Assembly: GCA_016713245.1 (NCBI GenBank)
Contig: JADJPM010000001.1
Coordinates: 2,170,001-2,234,000, forward strand
Direction: 5' to 3'
DNA length: 64,000 nucleotides
DNA from: Verrucomicrobiaceae bacterium
GTDB lineage: Bacteria > Verrucomicrobiota > Verrucomicrobiia > Verrucomicrobiales > Verrucomicrobiaceae
Positions within the stretch are counted from its first letter, which is position 1; each line of letters opens with the position of its first letter. Shown piece by piece: positions 7,998 to 17,218 of the stretch. Position numbers and translations under genes: made by a program. The notes under the pieces are model-generated. The model ran no database searches. It saw only the letters and a list, made by a program, of their open reading frames with translations, and was not told the origin of the DNA.

Positions 7998-9517
7998 AAT
8001 ATCTCTTCAGCATCCTTTTCGCGCTCGTCGTTGTCTTTGGCCAAACTCAGGCCGCAGACAAACCGAACGTGATCTTCATCCTCGCCGACGATTTCGGCAT
8101 CGGGAACGTGGGTTGCTACGGATCGGATCACTACAAGACACCTCAGCTCGACAAGTTGGCGGCGGAAGGCACGCGGTTCACGCAGTGCTTCACGGCGGCG
8201 CTTTGCGGCCCATCTCGGGCGATGATCATGACGGGGCGCTATGCCTTCCGCAATGGATCGAGCAATCAAGACGCTTGCATGGTGATGCCGAACAAAGAGC
8301 TGCAACTGGCGCGGGTTTTCAAAAGCGCCGGCTATGACACCTCCTTCATCGGCAAGTGGGGACAATTGCCGGGTGACCCGGATGAAGCGGGCTTTGACGA
8401 CTACCTGCGATTCAACGGCAGCGGCGTTTACTGGAGTCGCAAGCCGGAGAAGCTCGAGAAATACCTTGTGAACGGCGAAGAGAAGGAACTCGGCGTGAAG
8501 GAATACATGCCGGACCTGATGCACGAGCGTGCCGTGCGCTTTCTCAAAGCCAGTCAGGACAAGCCTTTCTTCCTCTACTACTCCCTGGTGCATGTGCATG
8601 GCGACATCCAGCCCACGCCCGACAGCGCAGCGGACAGCAAGGACCTCTTTGGCGACAACATCCTCTACATGGACAAACTCGTCGGCAAGCTCGTCGCCGA
8701 ACTCGAGGCGCTGAAGCTCCGCGAGAAGACGCTCATCATCTTCATGGGCGACAACGGCACCGGCAAAGGCCAGACCCCGCTGTCCACCATCGGCGGGCGT
8801 GCCCTCTCCGGCATGAAGGGCAGCATGCTCGAATGCGGCGGCCTCGTGCCCATGATCGCCAATTGGCCGGGCAAAACGCCTGCAGGCAAAGTGAGCGCCG
8901 ACTTGATCGACTCCTCCGACTTCCTCACCACCTTCGCGGAACTCTCCGGCGGCACTTTGCCGAAAGACACGATCTTCGATGGTCACAGCATGGCTCCGCA
9001 ACTCCGTGGCGAAGCGGGCACTCCCCGCGAGTGGGTCTATAACCAACTCGCCGCCATGTGGTATGTGCGGGAGGCGAAATGGAAGCTCAACGAGAAGAAC
9101 GAACTCTATGACATGAGCGAGGCCCCCTTCGCGGAAAAACTCGCCACTGGCGATCATCCCGCCCGGGCGAAACTCGCCGCCGTGCTCGCGAAACTCAATC
9201 CCGCCGGCGGCATCCCCGACAGCGGGGATGGAACCGGTCGTCACGCGAACAAGGACAAGAAAAAGAAAGTCGAGGAACCCATGAAGAAGCCCGGAACTCC
9301 GCCAACGACGCCCCTAACGGCGGAAGAGCAGGAGCGTGCCGCCAAATTCGACAAACTCGACGAAGCCAAGACTCGCAAGATCACCCGAGACTACTACACC
9401 ACCCACCAATCCGATGCCGCCGCTGCGGCGGAGCGATTCGACAAATACGACAGTGACAAAGACGGCCTCGTGAGCCGTGAGGAATACATCCTGAAAGGCA
9501 AGATGCCGAAAAAGTAG
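7994..9517 (+). CDS. Secreted sulfatase with C-terminal EF-hand
   Basis: 507 residues. Signal peptide MKYLFSILFALVVVFGQTQA, then NVIFILADDFGIGNVGCYGS, the formylglycine motif CGPSR at C71 with MTGRYAFR, GKWGQLPG, and metal site FMGDNGTGKG. After the sulfatase domain comes a Lys/Pro linker, then a degenerate helix-loop-helix (FDKLDEAKTRKITRDYY) and a canonical EF-hand loop DSDKDGLVSREE at about 486-497. Calcium binding might anchor or stabilise the enzyme. The ATG overlaps the previous stop (ATGA), so the pair is co-translated. The substrate is unknown. Confidence 0.92.
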   Translation: MKYLFSILFALVVVFGQTQAADKPNVIFILADDFGIGNVGCYGSDHYKTPQLDKLAAEGTRFTQCFTAALCGPSRAMIMTGRYAFRNGSSNQDACMVMPNKELQLARVFKSAGYDTSFIGKWGQLPGDPDEAGFDDYLRFNGSGVYWSRKPEKLEKYLVNGEEKELGVKEYMPDLMHERAVRFLKASQDKPFFLYYSLVHVHGDIQPTPDSAADSKDLFGDNILYMDKLVGKLVAELEALKLREKTLIIFMGDNGTGKGQTPLSTIGGRALSGMKGSMLECGGLVPMIANWPGKTPAGKVSADLIDSSDFLTTFAELSGGTLPKDTIFDGHSMAPQLRGEAGTPREWVYNQLAAMWYVREAKWKLNEKNELYDMSEAPFAEKLATGDHPARAKLAAVLAKLNPAGGIPDSGDGTGRHANKDKKKKVEEPMKKPGTPPTTPLTAEEQERAAKFDKLDEAKTRKITRDYYTTHQSDAAAAAERFDKYDSDKDGLVSREEYILKGKMPKK

Positions 9518-9535
9518 CCTCAGACCATCCCATCC

Positions 9536-11026
9536 ATGAAAACGCTCCTCACCGCCTTCCTGCTCACTCTCACCTCGCTGGAAGCAGCCACAAAACCGAA
9601 CGTCCTCTTCATCGCCGTCGATGACCTGAACGATTGGATCGGTTGCTTTGGCGGCAACTCGCAGGCGATCACGCCCAACCTTGACCGGCTCGCCAAAGAG
9701 CAGGCGATGGTGATGAACAAGGCCTATTGCGCATCCACGGTCTGCTGCCCGAGCCGCTCGGCCATCCTGACCGGCAAACGCCCCTCCACGACGGGCATTT
9801 ACGGCAACACTCAAGACCTGAAGAAAGCCCCGAAAGCCAAGGATGTGGTCACCCTTCCCGAATACTTCGCCAAGCATGGCTACCACACGCTCTCCACGGG
9901 AAAGATCTTCCACAAGCATCCGACGTCTGAGGGTATGGATGAGGGCCAATGGGCGTTCCAGGAGTTCGCTGAAGGCGGAGGACGAAACAAAGGCATGCTG
10001 TGGGAGGAATCTCCGTCATCCGCTTCAGGCGAAAAAGCCGACGAAAAGGTGCAGGAGAAAGGTGAGGAAAAGGAGGTGACGAAGTGGGGAGCCTGCAAGG
10101 CCGCGGTCGAAGAGACCAAGGACTATGTCGCCTGCCAATGGGCGGCTGATCAGCTCAAACGCGATTTCGATGGCAAGCCGTTCTTCATGGCTCTGGGCAT
10201 CTCGAAACCGCATCTGCCGTGGTTCGTCCCACAGCAGTTTTTTGACCTCTATCCGCTGGAAACCATCAAGCCGGTCGAAATCTTCCGCGACGATCTCGAT
10301 GACATCGTGGACGCGAGTGGAAAGCGCCTGTTCAAGGCCTCAATTGGCTCGTTTGACGCGATCGACAAAGCCGATATGCACAAGCAAGCGCAACGTGCCT
10401 ACCTCGCCAACATCAGCTACGTGGACCACTGCCTCGGTGTGATATTCGATGCGTTGAAGAAGAGCCAGCATGCCGACAACACCATCCTCATGCTTTGGGG
10501 CGACCACGGCTGGCATCTGGGCGAGAAGACGAAATACGGCAAAACCGACCTGTGGGAAGAGTCTGACCGTGTGCCGTTCATGGTCCGCGTGCCCAGCATA
10601 ACTCCCACCGACTTCAAATGCGATGGAGTCGTCAACCTGCTCGATATGTATCCTACGCTGGTCGAGTTGTGCGGCCTTCCGCCCAATGCGGAGAACGAAG
10701 GACGCAGCTTTGTTCCCTTGCTGAAGGACCCGAAGATGGAGTGGAATCATCCCACCCTGACCACCTACCAGTTCAGCAACCATTCCCTCACCGATGGCCG
10801 TTACCGCTACACCTGGTATGGCGGCAAAGCGAATGGCGCCGAGGAACTCTACGACCACAGCACCGACCCGCTGGAACATAAAAACCTGGCCGCCCATCCC
10901 GAATCCAAGCCCATCATGGCCAAGTTCAAAGCGCTCCTGCCGACGCACAACGAGCCTGACGCACCCACCAACAAGGAAGACAAAAAAGCCATGCGCAAAG
11001 CAGGCAAGCGAAAGGACGCCAAGTAG
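9536..11026 (+). CDS. Secreted iduronate-2-sulfatase-like sulfatase
   Basis: 496 residues. Signal peptide MKTLLTAFLLTLTSLEAATK; NVLFIAVDDLNDWIGCFGG with AVDDLN typical of the iduronate-2-sulfatase branch; the formylglycine motif CCPSR with C70 in the catalytic place; later SKPHLPW, WGDHGWHLGEKTKYGKTDLW and the C-terminal ELYDHSTDPLEHKNLA. This branch removes 2-O-sulfate from uronate residues of sulfated glycans in characterised members; here that is only a family guess. It starts 18 bases after the second sulfatase and closes the three-gene cluster. A Lys-rich tail is again present. Confidence 0.92.
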   Translation: MKTLLTAFLLTLTSLEAATKPNVLFIAVDDLNDWIGCFGGNSQAITPNLDRLAKEQAMVMNKAYCASTVCCPSRSAILTGKRPSTTGIYGNTQDLKKAPKAKDVVTLPEYFAKHGYHTLSTGKIFHKHPTSEGMDEGQWAFQEFAEGGGRNKGMLWEESPSSASGEKADEKVQEKGEEKEVTKWGACKAAVEETKDYVACQWAADQLKRDFDGKPFFMALGISKPHLPWFVPQQFFDLYPLETIKPVEIFRDDLDDIVDASGKRLFKASIGSFDAIDKADMHKQAQRAYLANISYVDHCLGVIFDALKKSQHADNTILMLWGDHGWHLGEKTKYGKTDLWEESDRVPFMVRVPSITPTDFKCDGVVNLLDMYPTLVELCGLPPNAENEGRSFVPLLKDPKMEWNHPTLTTYQFSNHSLTDGRYRYTWYGGKANGAEELYDHSTDPLEHKNLAAHPESKPIMAKFKALLPTHNEPDAPTNKEDKKAMRKAGKRKDAK

Positions 11027-11497
11027 AAGAAATGGAAGAACTACGGCCGCAACCTCGACCAGATGCACCTGACGATAACCGACGTGCTCTGGAGGCACTC
11101 CCAGACGGGAAAGCTGGTTCCTCCGCCAAGCATTCCCCAACCTCGTGAAAACAATCTCAATCGCAATGAAATCCGCCCTCACCCTCCTCGCCGCCCTGAT
11201 GCTCGCGCCACTCACCTCGCTGCACGCCTCAACGAAAAACTCAAAACCGACAAAATCCTCAAAGCCAAAGCGGATCGCCTCATCGCCTTCTTCAAGGCCT
11301 TGAGCCATAAGCTGGCGATTCAAATGCCCAATCCATGGTCTTCCAGGCTCGAGGGTGATTAGAGTGCGTCACACCAGTCTCTCTCTCATGACGCGGGCTA
11401 CAGCGCGGCTGTGGACGCTGAGTTTGGTGAAGAGGTTACGCGTGAGGGTGCCGGTGGTGGATGCTGATGTCGAAACGGATGGCGAGTTCCCAACTTT
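11027..11497 (+). pseudogene. Gene debris with an orphan signal peptide
   Basis: About 470 bases contain no intact gene. At 11166-11303 a short frame begins MKSALTLLAALMLAPLTSLH, then A, a convincing Sec signal peptide, but continues only with a Ser/Lys/Pro stretch to a stop after 45 residues. An adjacent frame reads KLKTDKILKAKADRLIAFFK, which looks like real helical protein. This suggests the start of a secreted protein gene lost by frame shift and deletion. The rest of the stretch, up to the stop of the giant minus-strand gene at 11498, shows nothing recognisable. Confidence 0.4.
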
Positions 11498-14400
11498 CTA
11501 CTGCTCCTCAATCCGCAGGCGGAAGAACCGGCGGGGGGCTTCGGTGGGGGCGGTGAACTGGGTGGTGCCGGGGCCGGGCATGGGGAGGCCGGTGTTGTCG
11601 GGGTGGAGCCAGCGGGTCCAGGTGCTGAGGTCGGGGCTGGTTTCGACGTGGATGAGACGACCTTCGAGGTTGGGGTGTGTGAGGGTGAGCTGGCCGTTGG
11701 TGATGCTAAGGCCGGGGATGAGGAAGGAGCTGGAGCTGAGGGGGGCGGTGTTGGCGAGGTATTCGGTGTAGTTGAGGTGGCCGTCGTTGTCAGCGTCGAT
11801 GTTGGGGGCGCCGTTTGGGCTGGTGCTATTGCCGAAGTGGGTGGTGCGCCATTCGGTGTAGCTGGGGCGATTGGCGCTGCTCATGCTGGTGATCCAGTCG
11901 GTGAGGAGCTGGCTGCCTTGGGGATCGATCTCCGCAGAGCCGAGCGGCGGCATGCGGGTGTAGCCGTTGAGGGCGCTGGCGCGGTTGCGGATGACGCTGG
12001 AGTCGGGCAGGCCGCGGAGGATGGCGCGGTGGCTGGGGTGCTGGGTGTTGCCGACGTGGGCGTCGATCATGCTGGTGCCAAAGAGATTGAGCTCGGGGCG
12101 GAGATCGAAGGCTCCGATGCCGGTGCCGCCGCTTTGGTGGCAGTAGGAGCAGTTGACGGCGAGCCAGGAGCGGGCACGGGTTTCGAGGGTCTGGCTATTG
12201 TCCGTGGGTGGGTGATATTTGGGCAAGTAGGCGAGGCTATTGCTGGCGGGGGCGTTGCTGAGGTAGCCGGCGGCGGCGAGGAGCTGGAGGTAGTGCCCGC
12301 TGCTGCTGCCGAGGGTGCCGGTGCGATTGAGCTGCCGTGTTTCAAAGCTGAGGGCGTGGCCGCCCTGCGGGTGTGGCAGGTCATGCACTCGGCGCGGCTG
12401 GGGATGCGCCAGCGTTGGGTGTAGGGGCTGCCGTTGACGGTGAGGTTCATGTCAAAGTCCACACCGTTGTCATCGACGAGGTAGGCTTCGGTGCCTTCGT
12501 TGTTCCAGCGGTAGCTGACGCCGTAGGCGGAGGTGGCGGTCTTGATGAAGAGGCGGGTTTCGAGGCGCTTGGCGGTGGCGGGATAGCCGCGTGTCTGATC
12601 CATGTCGAAGTGTTTGATCCAAAGGGCTCCGGTGGGGAGGCTCCAGTTGCCGTTTTCGACATAGCCGAAGGTGCTGACGGTGTCGGGGAGCATGAAGCTG
12701 CGGGTCTTGCGGGCGTGGTCGCTCCAGAAGGGTAAATTGACGTCGTAGCGCTCGATGCCGGGATTGGTGGTGAGATCGCTGAGGTCGGCGTAGAGGCCGG
12801 TGTCGCTGAGTTTGGCGGGGAAGGTGTTGTCGATGGTCTGGGTGGTGAGACGGCGGACGACGCCATCGCCAAAGTCGAGCATGAGGATGTCGCCGGTGGC
12901 GGGATCGGTGGCCATGGCGACGATGCCGGACTCGCCGGTGATGCGCTGGACGATGGGTGGATTGGCTCCATCACGCTGGAGGGTCCAGATGTGTCCGGCG
13001 ACGAAGTCGGCGAAGATGTATTTGCCGGTGAGGCTGGGGTATTTCGTGCCGCGATAGACGAGGCCGCCGGTGACGCAGTTGCCGTTGTAGGTGCCGTTTC
13101 CGTAGGCGTAGGTGTAGAGCGGCGGGGTGCCGCTGAAGCCGCTGGGCGGATTGGTTTTGGGGCCGTTGGCGTTGCCTTCTTTGTAGGCCCACTGGTAGTT
13201 TCCGCCTGGGGTGACGAGGTTGATTTCCTCAAATTGATTGCCGCCGACATCGCCGACCCAGAGTTCGCCCGTGGTGCTGTCCCAGTTGAATTGCCAGGGA
13301 TTGCGAAGGCCGATGGCATACATCTCGGTGCGCACGGGGCCGGGGCCTGGAAGTGCCACGCCATTGAGGCTGGTGGCTCCGATGAAGGGATTGTCGGCAG
13401 GGACTTTGTAGAAGGCGTTGTTGGAGTCGGCGGGATTGAGTGCGATGGCGGCGTGGGCGTTGGGCTCGGGGTTTCCGGGCAGGCGGTTCACGTCGATGCG
13501 GAAGACGGCGGACCAGAAGTCTTTGTCAATGCGCTGGGCATTGTTGCTGCCATCGCCCTGTGGACCTCCGTCACCGCAACTGAAGTAAAGGTAGCCATCG
13601 GGACCGAACTTGGCGCTGGCGATGTTGTGGATGTCGCTGTCGTTTTGCTGCGTGATGAAGGACTGCTCGCTGGTGGGATCGCCCTCGTTCACGTTGCTGA
13701 CTTTGGCGGTGAAGCGTGAAAGTCGGATGTAGCGCGTGCCATTGATCTTGAGGTTGTAGGCGACGAAGAATTGGCGGTTGTTGGCGAAGTCGGGATGGAA
13801 GGCGATGCCTTTGAGGCCGAGTTCGTTGCCATCGTCTTCGAAGTCCTCGGTGCTGCGTGGATTCACGGTGGCGGCGAGGTCGAGGAAGAGTTGTTTCGCA
13901 GGGGTTAGCGAGGCGACATCGGGGATGAGCCAGATTTTGCCGGTGCGCTCGGTGATGACGAGACGGTTGGTGCCGGGGATGACGGCCAAGTTTGAGGGCG
14001 TGGTCATGGTGACGCCTGGGAAGGCATCGACGGCGGCGAGTGCGGTGCCGGGCGGGGTGAGCGGGATGACGCTGGTGGTATTCGGCAGACGTCCGGCGCT
14101 GCTGAAGGTGTAGGTGACGGTGGCGGGTGTGCTGGGCTGCCCACTGATGCCATTGAGGCGGTAGGTGAGGCTGTCGCTCGCGGGTGTGCCGGTGGTGTGG
14201 GTGTAGCGGATGCGCCCGGCGGCATCGAGGACTGCGGTGCCAAAGGCTGGCTGCGTGACGATCTCGACGCTGCCTGCTCCGGCGTCGTTGCGGCGGACAT
14301 CGAGCAGGGACTTGGTGTGGTGCCGCATGATGAGGCTGTCATCGACGGTGAGCGGCGGTGTGAGTGCAGCCTGCACAGTGCTCCAAGTGGTGCCGAGGCT

Positions 14401-17172
14401 GAGATTGTCCCAAGTGGTGGCTCCACTGCCGCCGGAGGCGAGCCGCACGGCGGTGATCCAGTTCGCGCTGGTGTAGGCGCGGGTGACGTTGGGCGGGTTC
14501 GCGGACTCGGGTAGTGCGAGGTTCGGATTGACCCACAGGCTGATCAGATTGGCATCGAGATCGAGTTTGGCGACGAGAGTGTAGGTCTGGCCATCGACAG
14601 GGGCGATGCCGGTGAAGCTGTAGCCCTGCGCTCCGAACTCCAGCTCGTGAATGCCGAACTCAGATACGCCGCTGGCGGGATTCACCGAGCCGGGCACGCC
14701 GACAAAGACGCGCTCGTTGTCGAAATCATAAAACGAGGCACCGCTCCATGCCGCGCCTGCGCTGCGGGTGATCTCAAAGCGCTTGTAGATCGTGCGATGC
14801 AGCGTGCCGGCGTTTCGATTGAAGGCTCCATCAGCCGGATTGCTGCTGTAGGAGCGGATGGCTCCGGACTCCTGGGTGCGCAGGGTGCCGCCGGTCATGG
14901 TGGCCGCGCCCCAGAGCACACGCCACGGGGCAGGGAGCAGCGAGTAGTTTGCGCTGCCATCACCAAAGCTGACGTTTTCAAAGTCCCAATGCAGGCCACC
15001 ATTTTGCGCCCCGATGCTGCCATCGGGATACGAAAACGAATCCGCGCCGATGATGAGATCCGCACCGGAGGCCAGGACGGGCGTGGGATATAAGCGTCCT
15101 CATGCTGCTCCAACTGGTGGTCACAGCGAGGTGATCCCAATACGTCGGTGCCCCTCCGCCGGAGCCGAAACGCACGGCGGTGCTGACGGCCGGTGTCCAG
15201 GCCATCGTTGCATTTGGCACAGGCTCCGTGGCGCTGGCAAAGTTCGGATTCACAAATAGCGAGGCGGTGCCGGTGGCGAAATCCACCTTGCCCACCAGGA
15301 AGTAGCGGGCACCCGCCACTGGCACGATGCCCGTGTAGGACCAGGTGTCGTTCACCAGATTGTGAATGGCGAACTCACGCTGGCCGCTGGCTGGATTCGC
15401 CGCAAAGGGCACGCCGAAGAGGATGCGCTCGCTGTTGCCATCATAGACGCTGGCACCGCTCCAGGTCGTGGCATCTCCACCACGGATCATTTCAAAGCGG
15501 TAGAAGAGCTGTTTGTATTCCGAACTGGCCGCACTGCTGAAGCTGCCATTCGCCTCTGAGCGACCGTAGGTCCGCCGGGCGCTGCTTTCCTGTGTGGAGA
15601 GCATGAACCGGCCTCCATCGACGAAGGGTGCGCCGACGACGTTTTGCCAGGCTGACGAGAGCTGCGTGTAGCCGACGAAGGCATCGGCGTTTTGATTGTC
15701 GAAATCGAAGTGCGTGCCGCCATCACGCCCGGCGATAGCTCCTGCATCATAGTCAAAGGCATCCGTGCCGATCACCACATCCGGTCCGCTCACTGGCTGT
15801 GGTGTAGGATAAGCCTGCTGCAGCGCCGCCCAACTGGTGCAGACGGCGAGACCATCCCAAGTCGTGGCCCCCGTGCCGCCACTGGCGAGGCGCACGGCGG
15901 TGCACCAGTTGTTGTTTGTGTAGGTGCGTGAGGCGGCGGGCGCATTGCCGCCCTCCGGCAGACTCATGTCGGGATTCACATAGAGAGCGATCACGTCATT
16001 CACGAAGTCGAGCTTGGCCACCAGCGTGTAGGTCTGGCCCGCGACTGGCTGTATGGATGAGTAAGTGGTGCCGTCCTGCTCGACGCCGAACTGATACTGC
16101 CCGGATGGCCCCACGGTGCCCGGCACTCCGAAAAAGATACGCTCGGAGCCAAAGTCATAGGCGCTGATGCCGCCCCTCGGCTCCGGTGGCCCGTGTCATC
16201 TGCACGGAAATAGACCTGCTTATGAGGTGAGGAACCCCAGTCATTGATGGCTCCGTGCTCCTCCGTCGGTGCGCTGAACTCGCGTTTCGCGGCGGAGTTC
16301 AGTGTCTGGAGGCTGCCACTGACCACCTGATTGTTGCCAAAGATGCCGTCCCAGGTGGAGCCTCCTTCACGGCGGAATCCGATGAAGGCCCCGTTGTTCG
16401 TGGTGTTGTCAAAATCCCAGTTGGTGCCTCCGCTGCGGCCCACGAGATCGCCGTCGGCATAATCAAACTCGTCCTGGCCGATGAGCACGTTCAGCCCGGT
16501 CGCCGGGACGGGATTCGGGTCCGGCAGTGAGTCGAGCTGCAAGCGCCAGCGATCCAGCGCCACGCCATCTTCACGCCCCACGATGCGCAGGGTGAACAGG
16601 CCGCCATTGGCCGTGATGTCACCCGCGCTGATCGTCCACGTCATCGGATTCTGGGCCGTATTCGCCACATTCACTTCGGCTTGCCCCGTGCCGTTCCAGT
16701 TCTGCAAAGCAAAGTCCGAGGTGGAGGCGATGTTGTCCTCATACCAGTCCGCATGAGTGCCACCTATGCCATCTACCAGCTCCAGAATACCTGCGTAGAG
16801 GGAGTCCGAGTCGTTGTTATGCCCGTCCCATCGCAAATACAGCCGATAGGTGCCCGGAGTGTTGATTTGAATCTTGTAATCAATCGCCGCACCGACAGCA
16901 GCACCCGAGAAAGTGGCCGCACTCGGCCCATTGTCCGGCTGCACCTGCATGAAGAGCCCGCCGCTGGCATTTTCAAAGGTGACACCGGCAGGCACCACCG
17001 CCGTCGTCGGTGCCTCCAGCCATTCATCGCCGTTGCCGATGCTCTTGGCGTGGTAGTTCTCCGCCTCGCCGATGACAAGGCCATCGGTCATGACATAGGG
17101 CGATGAAAGTGGAAGCAGGCCGGCCCAAGAGGTGCTGGCGATTCCGAACAGGAGAACGCAGCGAGCGATCAT
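11498..17172 (-). pseudogene. Giant secreted protein: CBM-like, LamG-like repeats, GSDH propeller and diheme domain; several frame breaks
   Basis: Successive minus-strand frames form one protein of about 1,890 residues. From the ATG at 17172: signal peptide MIARCVLLFGIASTSWAG; a CBM6-like domain (GLVIGEAENYH to VALDRWRLQLDS); three concanavalin-like repeats of about 240 residues, each opening GxDxFDYxDGxxxGxxGG and closing AVRLASGG-ATTWD; a cadherin-like linker; a glucose/sorbosone dehydrogenase (GSDH) propeller with GNELGLKGIAFHPDF and GDVGGNQFEEINLV; an SO2930-like domain with heme motifs CMTCH (12374-12388) and CSYCH (12137-12151); and a C-terminus with DADNDGHLNYTEYL. Frame joins lie near 16175-16195 (two), 15085 and 12365. 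All repair by single bases, so decay and sequencing error are both possible. It likely oxidises a sugar and passes electrons through heme c at the surface. Confidence 0.7.
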
Positions 17173-17218
17173 GGAGGAAGGGGAAGATGCAGAGGTCAAA
17201 AGAGGCGCAGGTGCTGGA

